A DNA stretch of 25,626 bases from CAZFZT01 sp964523675 (GCA_964523675.1 CAZFZT010000048.1:1-25626); one strand, 5' to 3'; counted from the stretch's first letter, positions 1-6,776 are shown. Notes: generated by a model from the letters alone, not told the origin. Translations and numbers: made by a program.

Positions 1-283
1 GGCACACCCTACCCTCATGCTTCGGCACAAGTTCAACAAGAACCGCATCGCGCATCGATGTGCGAATCGCCCACCACACTGCAATCACAACGAAAAGACC
101 CGCCACGATCATCGGCACCGACACGAAGTCGCCCATCGTTAAAGGCCCAGCCCGACTCAGAAGCGCAGCAACCACGAACGGCGCACCCATGCCGATCGGC
201 ATCAGAACCGACAGCAGCACAATGCGCCGCCGCCGCGTCTTCATGCCTTGCTGCCAGATGCTCTTCGGATCGCGCCAGTTCAC
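1..283 (-). CDS. Partial membrane protein (N-terminal part only)
   Basis: An open frame on the minus strand runs off the left edge of the window; about 94 codons are visible. From a GTG at 281-283 it begins MNWRDPKSIWQQGMKTRRRR, a short basic cytoplasmic head. Two hydrophobic stretches follow, at about residues 21-43 and 52-72, which look like a transmembrane hairpin. A soluble segment (RTSMRDAVLVELVPKHEG) follows and continues out of the window. No domain is recognised and I assign no function. The GTG start is a guess: there is no clear Shine-Dalgarno, the frame stays open further upstream, and an internal Met at residue 14 is an alternative. The clean basic-then-hydrophobic pattern argues that the frame is real. 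Confidence 0.55.
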   Translation of the reverse strand, partial: MNWRDPKSIWQQGMKTRRRRIVLLSVLMPIGMGAPFVVAALLSRAGPLTMGDFVSVPMIVAGLFVVIAVWWAIRTSMRDAVLVELVPKHEGRVC

Positions 284-388
284 GGTGCAACGATAGCAGC
301 AATGGTTCGAGCGCGCCCTCACTGCGGGACAACGGCGCGGCCCTCCGGGGCGAGAGCAATGAACGCAAAAGTCGTAAACCCCCTGAAA

Positions 389-487
389 TGGTCCACTTCA
401 CATCTCCACAGCAAGTAGGGTGGGCAGATCGGCGCTAGGAGCGAAACCCACCGGGGAGTTGTGCCGATGCCATTATGAAGTGGCCCA
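389..487. repeat. 99-bp unit with imperfect 12-bp terminal inverted repeats
   Basis: TGGTCCACTTCA at 389-400 faces TGAAGTGGCCCA at 476-487; 11 of 12 positions are complementary. Inside, GGTGGG (419-424) and CCCACC (447-452) form a second inverted pair. It has no coding capacity and no obvious target-site duplication. It could be a small non-autonomous element or a palindromic intergenic repeat; only one copy is in the window. Confidence 0.3.
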
Positions 488-570
488 CGGTTAGCCCTGT
501 CAGTTCGTCAGCCGCCTCCGGGGGTGCGGCGTTGATGCTGTGTGGGGAGAGACGGTCGAACATCACAAGG

Positions 571-622
571 GCAGAGAGGGCGCAGCGGACAGCACCTCTG
601 CGTTCTCCGCGCTCTCTGCGTG
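571..622. repeat. CTCTGCG-type low-complexity repeat with inverted arms
   Basis: GCAGAGAG (571-578) is perfectly complementary to CTCTCTGC (612-619). Tandem variants of CTCTGCG / CTCCGCG lie between, at 596-620. The same CTCTGCG-like unit recurs at 6141-6157 inside a lipoprotein gene. It could act as a hairpin downstream of ruvB, but its real role is unknown. Confidence 0.45.
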
Positions 623-673
623 AATTCGCTCGCGCGGGCTGGATGGGGCCGGGCGAGGAGCGGCGTTGCGGCG

Positions 674-1753
674 TTATTCGAACAGGTCCGACTGCGGCTG
701 CTGCGAGGATGGCACGCCGATGTAGCTCATGCCTTGCTCGGTGAGCCGTCTGCCCTGGCGCGTTCTCGCAAGAAATCCGATTTGCAGGAGATATGGCTCG
801 ATGACATCTTCGAGCGTGCCTGCATCTTCGCCCATCGTCGCGGCGACGGCTTCGAGGCCGACCGGGCCGCCCTGATAGACCTCCGCGATGGCGCGCAGGT
901 AGGTACGATCGAGTTCATCGAGGCCGAGTTCATCAACGCGCTCGATGGCGAGTGCATCGCTCACCACGGTTTCATCAATCTCACTGCCGGGAAACCGCAC
1001 CTGCGCAAAGTCGCGCACTCGGCGGAGCAGGCGAAGCGTGATGCGCGGCGTGCCGCGGCTTCTGCGCGCGATCGCTTCGAGGGCTGGTTCGCTTGCGGAG
1101 TTGATGCGCAGTTGCTGGCAGGCGCGGCGGAGAATGTTGAGGAGGTCGGTTTCGCTGTAGAACTGGAGATGATGCGTGATGCCGAACCGGCTGCGCAGCG
1201 CGCCGGTGAGCAGCCCCGCGCGGGTGGTGGCGCCGATCAGGGTGAACGGCTTGAGGTTGTAGGTCATCACCTTGGCGTGCATGCCGGAGTCGAGCGTGAA
1301 GTCGATTTTGAAATCTTCCATCGCGGGGTAGATGTACTCCTCGACGGCGACGGGCAGGCGGTGTATTTCATCGATGAAGAGGACATCGCGCGGCTGCATC
1401 TTCGTGAGCGTGCCGACGAGGTCCGCGCCTTTGGTGAGGGCAGGGCCGGAGGTGACGTAGGCGCGCGTGCCCATTTCCTCTGCGATGACATGGGCGAGTG
1501 TTGTCTTGCCCAATCCGGGAGGACCGTGGAGGAGGACGTGCTCCATTGGTTCGCCGCGCTCTTGCACGGCTTGAAGGGCGATGCGGAGGCGTTCGACGAG
1601 CTCGGGTTGGCCGACGTATTCGCTGAGCGTGCGGGGCCGAATGGCTGGAGGCGCGGTGGGGGCGTTCGCACCTGGGGTGGTGGTGGGCTTGCGGCCGGGC
1701 GCTTCGGCGTCGGCGGGCTGCTCCTGAGCGGAAATGATGCGAGATCGCGCCAT
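674..1753 (-). CDS. ruvB: Holliday junction branch migration ATPase RuvB
   Basis: RuvB is the hexameric AAA+ motor that, with RuvA, drives branch migration of Holliday junctions during recombinational repair. The 359-residue product has the usual family order. Walker A GPPGLGKT is at 77-84, Walker B LFIDEIH is at about 125-131, and the sensor-1 region GATTRAG is at 174-180. The small AAA lid contains RSRGTPRI at 231-238, and a C-terminal winged helix ends in YLLQIGFLARTRQGR. I chose the ATG at 1751-1753 (MARSRIISAQ) because RuvB normally opens with an R-(L/I)-(I/V)-S motif; an in-frame start at 1789 would add 12 unfamiliar residues. A Pro/Ala/Thr-rich insert (about 17-40) precedes the conserved RPRTLSEYVGQ. 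A TACAAT box just upstream would give a nearly leaderless mRNA. ruvA and ruvC are not adjacent. Confidence 0.97.
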   Translation of the reverse strand: MARSRIISAQEQPADAEAPGRKPTTTPGANAPTAPPAIRPRTLSEYVGQPELVERLRIALQAVQERGEPMEHVLLHGPPGLGKTTLAHVIAEEMGTRAYVTSGPALTKGADLVGTLTKMQPRDVLFIDEIHRLPVAVEEYIYPAMEDFKIDFTLDSGMHAKVMTYNLKPFTLIGATTRAGLLTGALRSRFGITHHLQFYSETDLLNILRRACQQLRINSASEPALEAIARRSRGTPRITLRLLRRVRDFAQVRFPGSEIDETVVSDALAIERVDELGLDELDRTYLRAIAEVYQGGPVGLEAVAATMGEDAGTLEDVIEPYLLQIGFLARTRQGRRLTEQGMSYIGVPSSQQPQSDLFE

Positions 1754-1762
1754 GCGGCGTGC

Positions 1763-1768
1763 ATTGTA
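1763..1768 (-). promoter_or_regulatory. Possible -10 box for ruvB
   Basis: On the minus strand TACAAT lies 9 nt before the chosen ruvB ATG, so transcription would start at or close to the start codon. No good -35 element is visible at 16-19 bp, so this is weak evidence. Confidence 0.25.
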
Positions 1769-1795
1769 CGAAAAAGCGGGGAGCGGCATTGGAGG

Positions 1796-1825
1796 TTGAC
1801 AAGCGGGAAGCCGGTTCGTTATGGT
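1796..1825 (+). promoter_or_regulatory. Sigma-70-type promoter for the zinc-ribbon / DUF2752 genes
   Basis: TTGACA (1796-1801, a perfect -35) is followed after 18 bp by TATGGT (1820-1825, 4 of 6 matches to a -10). Transcription would start near 1832 and give a leader of about 50 nt before the ATG at 1883. The promoter faces away from ruvB, so the 1753-1883 interval is a divergent promoter region. Confidence 0.6.
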
Positions 1826-1882
1826 GGGGGATCGCGCTGAGTGGCAGCGGGTGCCGAAAGACTTCTTTCGTGAGGGAGTTGC

Positions 1883-2599
1883 ATGCCTGAGAAAATCTGC
1901 ATCGTGTGTGGGGAGGACTGCTCATCAAAGCCGCGGACAAAGGATGCGCGCGGCAGGTACTACTGCACGCCGTGTTACCAGCGCGCTGCGAAGCCGAGGA
2001 AGAGCTCAACAGCTTCGGTTGGCGCAGGCGCATCCGGGCTGCTGCCGCCTGAGAGTTCGGATGATCTCGACTGGCTGAAGGACGCGTTGCCGGCTGGTTC
2101 AGGTGGCGGGGGACTGCCATGTCCCGGGTGCGGCGCGCCGCTGGATTCAGGCGCGGTGTTGTGCATGAGCTGCGGCTACAACATGCAGACCGGCTCAACG
2201 CTTCAGGTGAAGACGTACGCGGCTCCGAAGGAGCGGCGAGTGCCTTCCTTCGCCTCCGGCGCGCTGATGCATCCGGCAATGGGATTCATTGCGGCGCTGG
2301 CGACCTACGGTATCTTCGCGGCTGTTGCGGTGAGCAGCGGCGAGGGAGGGATGCTTGCCTTTGCCGGCTGGCATGGGATTTACTCACTGATCATCGCTAT
2401 TGTCGTGCTTGTAGCGGCATTTCGCGAGAGCATCGCGCAGGGGTTTCTCACGTTGTGCGTGCCGTTCTATGTTCTGTACTTCGTCTTTGCAGTGGCGGAT
2501 AGCAGTTGGGTTCGATGGTTGTACGGCGCGAACCTTCTCGGTGTCGTGATTTTCATCGGCGTGACTGCAAACATGAGCGATTCGCTGGCGGCTTATTGA
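1883..2599 (+). CDS. Zinc-ribbon membrane protein
   Basis: This is a 238-residue protein with two cytoplasmic-looking zinc ribbons and a membrane part. The first ribbon uses CxxC pairs at 6/9 and 28/31; the second uses 80/83 (CPGCG) and 94/97 (CMSCGYN). The linker between them is Ser/Gly-rich (about 40-78). From about residue 126 there are roughly three to four hydrophobic segments, ending a few residues before the C-terminus. Such ribbon-plus-membrane proteins are common in planctomycetes, but I know no specific function. The ATG has a good Shine-Dalgarno (GAGGGAG at 1872-1878). A strong promoter lies upstream, and the DUF2752 gene follows after 13 nt, so the two are probably co-transcribed. 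Confidence 0.85.
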   Translation: MPEKICIVCGEDCSSKPRTKDARGRYYCTPCYQRAAKPRKSSTASVGAGASGLLPPESSDDLDWLKDALPAGSGGGGLPCPGCGAPLDSGAVLCMSCGYNMQTGSTLQVKTYAAPKERRVPSFASGALMHPAMGFIAALATYGIFAAVAVSSGEGGMLAFAGWHGIYSLIIAIVVLVAAFRESIAQGFLTLCVPFYVLYFVFAVADSSWVRWLYGANLLGVVIFIGVTANMSDSLAAY

Positions 2600-2612
2600 G
2601 AGACGTTCTGCC

Positions 2613-3044
2613 ATGGCGACGCGGCACACCGAGACAAGAGTGATGCGACGCCGAGCGATCCTTCGCTGGACGGCCAGGCGCAATGTCATCTTTGCGTGGG
2701 TGGTGTTGATTGTGGCGGCCGTGCATCCGCCGCATGGAACGGGGCTGCAACTGTGCTGGTCGAGCGCGACGACAGGCGTCCGCTGTCCCGGCTGCGGCCT
2801 GACGCGCAGCGTGAGCTGCGCGGTGCGCGGCATGTGGAGTGAGAGCTGGCGGTATCACGTGTTCGGCTCGTCGCTGCTTGCGCTATGCGGCATCTTCGTC
2901 GTAGCTGGTGCGCTGCCGCGTGCGGGCCGGCGGGCGATCCTGCGGGGGTTGATTCGCCGGCGCCGATTGCTGAACGTCATGGCGATTGCGCTTTTGAGTT
3001 CATTCATCGTGTACGGCGCGCTCCGCACATTCTGCGAGTGGTAG
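2613..3044 (+). CDS. DUF2752 family membrane protein
   Basis: The 143-residue product carries the DUF2752 hallmark CPGCGLTRS at 58-66, followed by a short amphipathic stretch and hydrophobic segments at about 83-100 and 120-136. An N-terminal hydrophobic segment spans about 25-39. The family occurs widely as small two- to three-TM proteins with a CxxCG(L/M)T motif; the cysteines may bind metal or form a disulfide, and the function is unknown. It starts 13 nt after the zinc-ribbon gene and shares its orientation, so I infer an operon. The ATG at 2613 is used; a second ATG at 2643 is possible. A second DUF2752 gene lies at 6312-6776. Confidence 0.85.
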   Translation: MATRHTETRVMRRRAILRWTARRNVIFAWVVLIVAAVHPPHGTGLQLCWSSATTGVRCPGCGLTRSVSCAVRGMWSESWRYHVFGSSLLALCGIFVVAGALPRAGRRAILRGLIRRRRLLNVMAIALLSSFIVYGALRTFCEW

Positions 3045-3097
3045 CGCGAACGTGTGGACATCAGGCGGCCACAGGGTGCCGATGGTATCCTTCACCG

Positions 3098-3583
3098 ATG
3101 GCGAAGCGATACTGGCTTTTGAAGACCGAGCCGAGTTGCTACGGAATTGACGAGCTCGAGCGTGATGGTTCGACGTGCTGGGACGGCGTGCGGAACTACC
3201 AGGCGCGGAACTTCATGCGCGAGATGGCGGTGGGGGACATGGCGCTGTTTTATCACTCCGGAGCAGAGCCGCCGGGCGTGGCAGGGGTAGCGCGGGTATG
3301 CAAGACGGCGTACGCGGATCACACGGCGCTCGACCCTGCGGAGCAGCACTTTGATCCCAAGGCGACGAAGGAGAAGCCGATCTGGGAGATGGTGGATGTT
3401 GAGTTCGTCGAGCGGTTCCCGGCAGTTGTGGCGCTTGCCCAGCTGCGCGAGCGGTCGGAGCTTGCGGATATGCTGGTGCTCAAGCGCGGGCAGCGCTTGT
3501 CGGTGCAGCCGGTGGAGGCGGAGGAATTCAAGGTTGTGCGGACGATGGGGCGTCGTCAGCGGGCTGTTGCTGAGCGGAAATGA
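3098..3583 (+). CDS. EVE domain-containing protein
   Basis: The 161-residue product is a complete single EVE domain of the thymocyte nuclear protein 1 (THYN1) type. Recognisable family segments are KRYWLLKTEPSCYGIDEL near the N-terminus, WDGVRNYQARNFMR at about 29-42, a GDMALFYHSG strand-loop, and VVDVEF-like WEMVDVEFV. EVE is a PUA/YTH-like fold that reads modified bases (for example 5-methylcytosine derivatives) or RNA, so a nucleic-acid surveillance role is likely. The ATG at 3098 is chosen because family members begin with M-x-K/R-Y-W-L; upstream in-frame codons look non-coding. The last codons overlap, in antisense, a short frame that repeats the RuvB N-terminus (3528-3599). No modification gene or toxin lies next to it. 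Confidence 0.92.
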   Translation: MAKRYWLLKTEPSCYGIDELERDGSTCWDGVRNYQARNFMREMAVGDMALFYHSGAEPPGVAGVARVCKTAYADHTALDPAEQHFDPKATKEKPIWEMVDVEFVERFPAVVALAQLRERSELADMLVLKRGQRLSVQPVEAEEFKVVRTMGRRQRAVAERK

Positions 3584-3599
3584 TGCGGCTTCTCGTCAT
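3528..3599 (-). pseudogene. Relic or mini-ORF repeating the RuvB N-terminus
   Basis: On the minus strand an ATG at 3597-3599 opens a 23-codon frame beginning MTRSRIISAQQQPAD. Compare the RuvB start MARSRIISAQEQPAD: 13 of 15 residues are identical. The DNA shares an identical 18-mer, CTGAGCGGAAATGATGCG read on the plus strand, at 3570-3587 and 1724-1741. Outside it, residues are kept through different codons (Arg CGA/AGA, Ser TCT/AGC, Ala GCC/GCT). That pattern fits an old coding copy, not a recent DNA duplication. The frame stops soon after with TGA at 3528-3530 and overlaps the 3' end of the EVE gene. It lies 29 nt downstream of the glycosyltransferase stop. I interpret it as a truncated second ruvB copy; a short expressed peptide is the alternative. 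Confidence 0.45.
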
Positions 3600-3628
3600 G
3601 GATCAGTGACGGGGAGACCTGCTGACGT

Positions 3629-4714
3629 TCACGAAAGTCCGGCGAGGGAGTTGAGGCGCGATGCCGATGCCGCAAAGCGTTCGCGCATCAGCTCTGAGCC
3701 GCTTGCGCCAGTGCGGCGAGCGGCTTGGCGATTCTCGTGCAACTGCATGAGTTGAGCGCAGATCGCGTTGATATCGCCCCGCGGGACGAGCCGGCCGTGT
3801 TCGCCCTGGCCAAGGAGTTCCCGCGCAGCTGGGTCATCTTCTGCCACAACGGGTACGCCTGCCGCCATTGCCCAAAGAAGCGGCGCGAATTCGCCGCCAG
3901 TACGACTGCCGCCAACGCGCACAGCAGCATCGAGCGCGGCGGCAATCAGCCACGGCCGCTCGATATTCTCTTCCACGATGAGCGGTTCATAGTCGAAGCC
4001 GAGGCGGTGTGACATCATTTTCGCTTCCGCGCGGCGGTGTGCTCGGGGATGTACGACAACGTGGGCGCGAACGCCGGCCAACGACAGCCGGGCGGCGATG
4101 GTGAGCGCGATGGTGGCGTCAAGTTCATCGACGGGGCTGTGCATCATGCCGATGATGAAGGGTGGCCCAGAGCGGTTTGATTCGCTCTTGACCGTGCCGT
4201 TGCCGAGTTGTGGCTCATGCACGAGGGCTGCGTCATTGACCGCAGGCGGCACGACCTTTACGAGCTTGGGCGCGAAGCCGGCAGCGATCCATTCGATGCG
4301 AATTGCTTCAAGCGGCGCGATGATTGTGGTGCCGGTGATGCGCAGTGTGGTTGCATATCGGCCGGGCACGGGGCTGCGCGATACGCTGACACGCCGAGGA
4401 TGGCGCGGAGCGGCGGCACAGGCCATGGCGCCGGCGCGCTGTGTCCATGCATGGACCATGTCGTACGCGCCAAAGACCTGTTGATAATGTTGCATCACTC
4501 GGGCAATCGCGCGGTTGGCGTTTCGTGTTCCGATCGAAACCGAGCCGATGGTTTTGAGACCGCAGGATCGCGCAACGGCGTCGTCGGCAGCCGTTCCAAT
4601 GGTGAGGACATCATGCTTGCCGATCGCATCCTGGTGGATAAGGTCGGCGAGCATTCTCAAGGAACAACCGCCGCCGCCGGGCCAACCGGGATCGATCAGA
4701 TGGAGTGTTCGCAC
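3629..4714 (-). CDS. GT4-like (GT-B fold) glycosyltransferase
   Basis: The 361-residue product looks like a GT-B glycosyltransferase, probably family 4. A Gly-rich acceptor loop follows the first strand (HLIDPGWPGGGGCSLRML, 5-22). A C-terminal Rossmann half runs from about residue 186 (FIIGMMHSPVDELDATIAL). The donor-binding region has GGEFAPLLWAMAAGVPVVAE at 273-292 and then DDPAARELL, resembling the E-x7-E region of GT4 enzymes, where a conserved Glu contacts the nucleotide-sugar. It probably transfers a sugar onto a glycan or lipid acceptor; donor and acceptor cannot be read from sequence. The start is a GTG at 4712-4714, 30 nt after the lipoprotein gene, so it is likely the last gene of the 7349-3629 run. 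Confidence 0.8.
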   Translation of the reverse strand: MRTLHLIDPGWPGGGGCSLRMLADLIHQDAIGKHDVLTIGTAADDAVARSCGLKTIGSVSIGTRNANRAIARVMQHYQQVFGAYDMVHAWTQRAGAMACAAAPRHPRRVSVSRSPVPGRYATTLRITGTTIIAPLEAIRIEWIAAGFAPKLVKVVPPAVNDAALVHEPQLGNGTVKSESNRSGPPFIIGMMHSPVDELDATIALTIAARLSLAGVRAHVVVHPRAHRRAEAKMMSHRLGFDYEPLIVEENIERPWLIAAALDAAVRVGGSRTGGEFAPLLWAMAAGVPVVAEDDPAARELLGQGEHGRLVPRGDINAICAQLMQLHENRQAARRTGASGSELMRERFAASASRLNSLAGLS

Positions 4715-4744
4715 GTTCGTAAGGAATGCGGAGGCCAGCGCCGA

Positions 4745-5515
4745 TCATCTTGGGTTCAGCGATCCGCCAAGTTCCCGCGCCTCGTGCTTGTAGAAGAGTT
4801 TCGCAATCCGGTCGCCCATTTCCTCTGCAAGAACCTCGTTGATTCGCATGCGCGTCGCGCGCGTGCGATAGAGTTCCGGATCAACCTCGCGCGGCGCGAC
4901 CTGCACCGCGCGGAATGGTTGCTCCACATCGCCGGCTGGGTAGAGCCGCTCGCGATTATTGACGTCTATGACTCGCACGCGGCACGAGCCCATCGGGCGC
5001 GGCACATGCGGCTCAACGCGATCGGTGAATGACACCATTTCGATGTAAATGATCTGTTCCGCCCCGACCGCTCGGCCAATGGCATCAATCGGCATGACCT
5101 CCTTGTTCGTGTCATGCTGCGCGACAAGCGACATGGCGTCGTGTGGGCTGATCGTGCGCGTCAGCACCTTGCGCACCATGAGATCTTCGCTTACTTTCTC
5201 CGCAATGACGCGGCGAAAGAGCGTGGGATTCACCACATTCTCGCGATCATCGACGAAAACAACGGTGGGGACATCCGCCAATTGATGCTCCGCATCAACC
5301 TTCGCTGGTCCATGCACCACGTAATGGAGCGGGGCGATGATATTGCACCCGCCCAGATTCGCGGCAACGATCACCAGCAGCGCCAACAGAACTCCGGTCC
5401 TGGCCGGGGCAAACAATCTATGGACGCCGGCCGGCAGGGGGTCTGTGGGCATCCGCGCGGGCAGTGCGCTGCTTGATTCAGAACGAGATTCGGGAATGTG
5501 CTGATCCAATATCAC
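4745..5515 (-). CDS. Lipoprotein, second of a coupled pair
   Basis: This is a 256-residue lipoprotein. The frame opens at a GTG whose last two bases share the upstream gene's TGA (GTGA overlap, 5512-5515), so it is translationally coupled. A second candidate start is the ATG at 5450-5452 (residue 22). The signal peptide is RTGVLLALLVIVAANLGGC, with the lipobox Cys at residue 57. The mature part starts with NIIAPLHYVVHGPAKVDAEHQL and contains a conserved-looking VPTVVFVDDRENVV and GAEQIIYIEMVSF. That layout resembles periplasmic or outer-membrane lipoproteins annotated as hypothetical in planctomycetes. It shares a theme with its partner at 5512-6315: a 'VVFVDD / VVVDAD' strand and a 'IIYIEMVSF / VVYVDIYEY' strand, so the two may be distant paralogues. 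Function unknown. Confidence 0.8.
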   Translation of the reverse strand: MILDQHIPESRSESSSALPARMPTDPLPAGVHRLFAPARTGVLLALLVIVAANLGGCNIIAPLHYVVHGPAKVDAEHQLADVPTVVFVDDRENVVNPTLFRRVIAEKVSEDLMVRKVLTRTISPHDAMSLVAQHDTNKEVMPIDAIGRAVGAEQIIYIEMVSFTDRVEPHVPRPMGSCRVRVIDVNNRERLYPAGDVEQPFRAVQVAPREVDPELYRTRATRMRINEVLAEEMGDRIAKLFYKHEARELGGSLNPR

Positions 5516-6315
5516 TTTGCTCCGAGGTACTTGTCAGGGTATTTCGGTTCGAGGTGTTCGTGGAAGATCCATGCGGTCCTCTTGACGAACTCGCGCAGGA
5601 GACCTTCTTCGATCACGCGGGCATCGGCTGAGTCACGATCGATGCCCGGTTTATCCGGGAATTTGGCTGCCACATGATGAGTGCTGACGAACGAATCAGG
5701 CGCCAAGCCGCCTCGCTCAACCACGCCGATGTTCGCAGCTGCCATGCCTTCCCATTCCCAACGATTTCCCGGAGGGTTGAGCCGATACTCGTAAATGTCG
5801 ACGTACACCACGCGATCGACGTTGAGCTCCTCCGCGATCTCGCCATACGGCATCGCATTCCACGAAGGCGTGTTGTACTGCCATGTGTAGCTCAGCTGGG
5901 CTGGAAGCACGCGAATGCCAGGCACATCGCGATTGAGTCGGGCGGACACCCCCGACATCACCAGGAAGACGAGGTCGGGATGGTCAAAGAGCGTTGAGTA
6001 ATCAGCATCGACGACAACGGCGACGGTCTTGTTCTCAAGGCCGGAGTACTCCGGCAGCACTTCAATCTGCTTCTGGTACTCATAATTCTGCGCCATCGCG
6101 CCAATCAGTTTGACGCCGGCGCAGCCGGTGGTAAGGAAGCCGCAGAGGACGCAGAGGGTTGCGGCGACGAAGAGAGAAACCCAATGCCATTGGCGTGTGG
6201 CTGTTGGCTGTTGGCTGTTGGCTCTTGGCTCTTGGCAGTTGGCAGTTGGCATAATGCCTGCCGTCCGCCCTTCGTGCCCTCGTGCCTTCGTGCCTTCGTG
6301 CCTACTTTCGTTCAT
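5512..6315 (-). CDS. Lipoprotein, first of a coupled pair, N-terminus built from repeats
   Basis: This is a 267-residue lipoprotein if started at the ATG (6313-6315) that overlaps the TGA of the DUF2752 gene (ATGA). A shorter start is the ATG at 6250-6252. The lipobox is FLTTGC, Cys 65 from the longer start, after the hydrophobic VSLFVAATLCVLCG. The mature part has VAVVVDADYSTLFDHPDL and DRVVYVDIYEYRL, which recur in weaker form in the next gene. The first 60 or so residues are encoded by three kinds of low-complexity DNA: CTTCGTGCC units, 7-nt TTGGC-containing units and a CTCTGCG-type unit. They read as HEGTKARGHEG, NCQEPRANSQQ and LCVLCG. The signal peptide therefore appears recruited from intergenic repeats. 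Function unknown; it may be an outer-membrane or periplasmic component. Confidence 0.78.
   Translation of the reverse strand: MNESRHEGTKARGHEGRTAGIMPTANCQEPRANSQQPTATRQWHWVSLFVAATLCVLCGFLTTGCAGVKLIGAMAQNYEYQKQIEVLPEYSGLENKTVAVVVDADYSTLFDHPDLVFLVMSGVSARLNRDVPGIRVLPAQLSYTWQYNTPSWNAMPYGEIAEELNVDRVVYVDIYEYRLNPPGNRWEWEGMAAANIGVVERGGLAPDSFVSTHHVAAKFPDKPGIDRDSADARVIEEGLLREFVKRTAWIFHEHLEPKYPDKYLGAK
6141..6157. repeat. CTCTGCG-type repeat inside a signal peptide
   Basis: CGCAGAGGACGCAGAGG is a tandem pair of the CTCTGCG-like unit seen from 571 to 622. Here it encodes LCVLCG of the lipoprotein signal peptide. Confidence 0.6.
6197..6251. repeat. Tandem 7-nt TTGGC-containing repeat
   Basis: About eight head-to-tail copies of a 7-nt unit (TGGCTGT, TGGCTCT, TGGCAGT) form a low-complexity tract. 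A 7-nt unit shifts the reading frame at each copy, so copy-number change would move the downstream frame. It lies within the N-terminal coding region of the lipoprotein at 5512-6315. Confidence 0.7.
6270..6303. repeat. Tandem CTTCGTGCC repeat
   Basis: About four copies of a 9-nt unit (CTTCGTGCC, one CCTCGTGCC) precede the lipoprotein signal peptide. As the unit is 9 nt, copy-number change keeps the frame. On the coding strand it reads as repeating RHEGTK / ARGHEG. Confidence 0.7.
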
Positions 6316-6776
6316 AGCAGCATTTCCTTGTGAACCAGGATCTTGTACCCCCACGAGGCGAGACCGAAACCGACGAGGAGCCACATCGTTCGCCGGCTCC
6401 ATAATCCGCTGAACAAGCCCAGCACGTTCGAACCGGTCAGGGCGACGTGCAGCCCCAGCACTAGAGTCATGGCGGTGGCCATTGCCAGCAGGAATCCCAT
6501 AGGTTGGGCAAGAAATGACGCAAGCAATTCGCCGCGTACGGCATGGCTGAAGGCGGTGGTCATGCCGCAGGTCATGCAGGGCATGTCAGCAACGCTGACC
6601 CAGCCGCAGGGCGGCAGATTGAGTTGCGTGTGCGTGCCGAGACCGTTCGCGGAGGGCGTCATGTACGCAGCCATACCCAACACCGCCGAGCACCCAAGTG
6701 AGGTGGCCGCACCGACCATCCGCCGCGAAATCATCGGCGAGACGGCTTCACGGGATGTTCCGACCAGTTCCGCCAT
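6312..6776 (-). CDS. DUF2752 family membrane protein (second copy)
   Basis: The 154-residue product carries the DUF2752 signature as PCMTCGMTTAFSHAVRGELL, the CxxCG(M)T variant of the CPGCGLT motif at 2613-3044. Hydrophobic segments lie before it (about 20-38) and after it (about 95-115 and 127-145). The ATG at 6774-6776 (MAELVGTSREAV) is preferred; the frame stays open to 6959, but the extra residues (Pro/Ser/Ala-rich) look non-coding. Its TGA overlaps the ATG of the downstream lipoprotein (ATGA), so the two are translationally coupled. The DUF2752 function is not known. Its two cysteines and small size suggest a redox or metal-linked membrane role, but that is speculation. Confidence 0.8.
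   Translation of the reverse strand: MAELVGTSREAVSPMISRRMVGAATSLGCSAVLGMAAYMTPSANGLGTHTQLNLPPCGWVSVADMPCMTCGMTTAFSHAVRGELLASFLAQPMGFLLAMATAMTLVLGLHVALTGSNVLGLFSGLWSRRTMWLLVGFGLASWGYKILVHKEMLL

Larger units (their letters stand above)
284..673. other. Gene-poor spacer with palindromic low-complexity DNA
   Basis: I see no convincing gene between the cut-off membrane protein and the 3' end of ruvB. The stretch holds a 99-bp unit bounded by imperfect 12-bp inverted repeats (389-487) and a CTCTGCG-type repeat cluster (571-622). Both flanking genes lie on the minus strand, so this region would carry the ruvB terminator and the promoter of the left-hand gene, but no clear T-tract terminator is visible. 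Confidence 0.5.

Noticed and set aside
33..401. 122-codon minus-strand frame at the left edge
   Set aside because: It overlaps, in another frame, the stretch that encodes a basic head and two clean hydrophobic segments. Its own composition is not protein-like.
542..1840. 432-codon plus-strand frame opposite ruvB
   Set aside because: It is antisense to a full-length RuvB with intact motifs, rich in Arg, Ala and Gly, and shows no domain. High-GC codon bias makes such shadows common.
4208..5032. 274-codon plus-strand frame over the glycosyltransferase and lipoprotein genes
   Set aside because: It spans two oppositely oriented genes with good motifs, and its composition is that of an antisense shadow.
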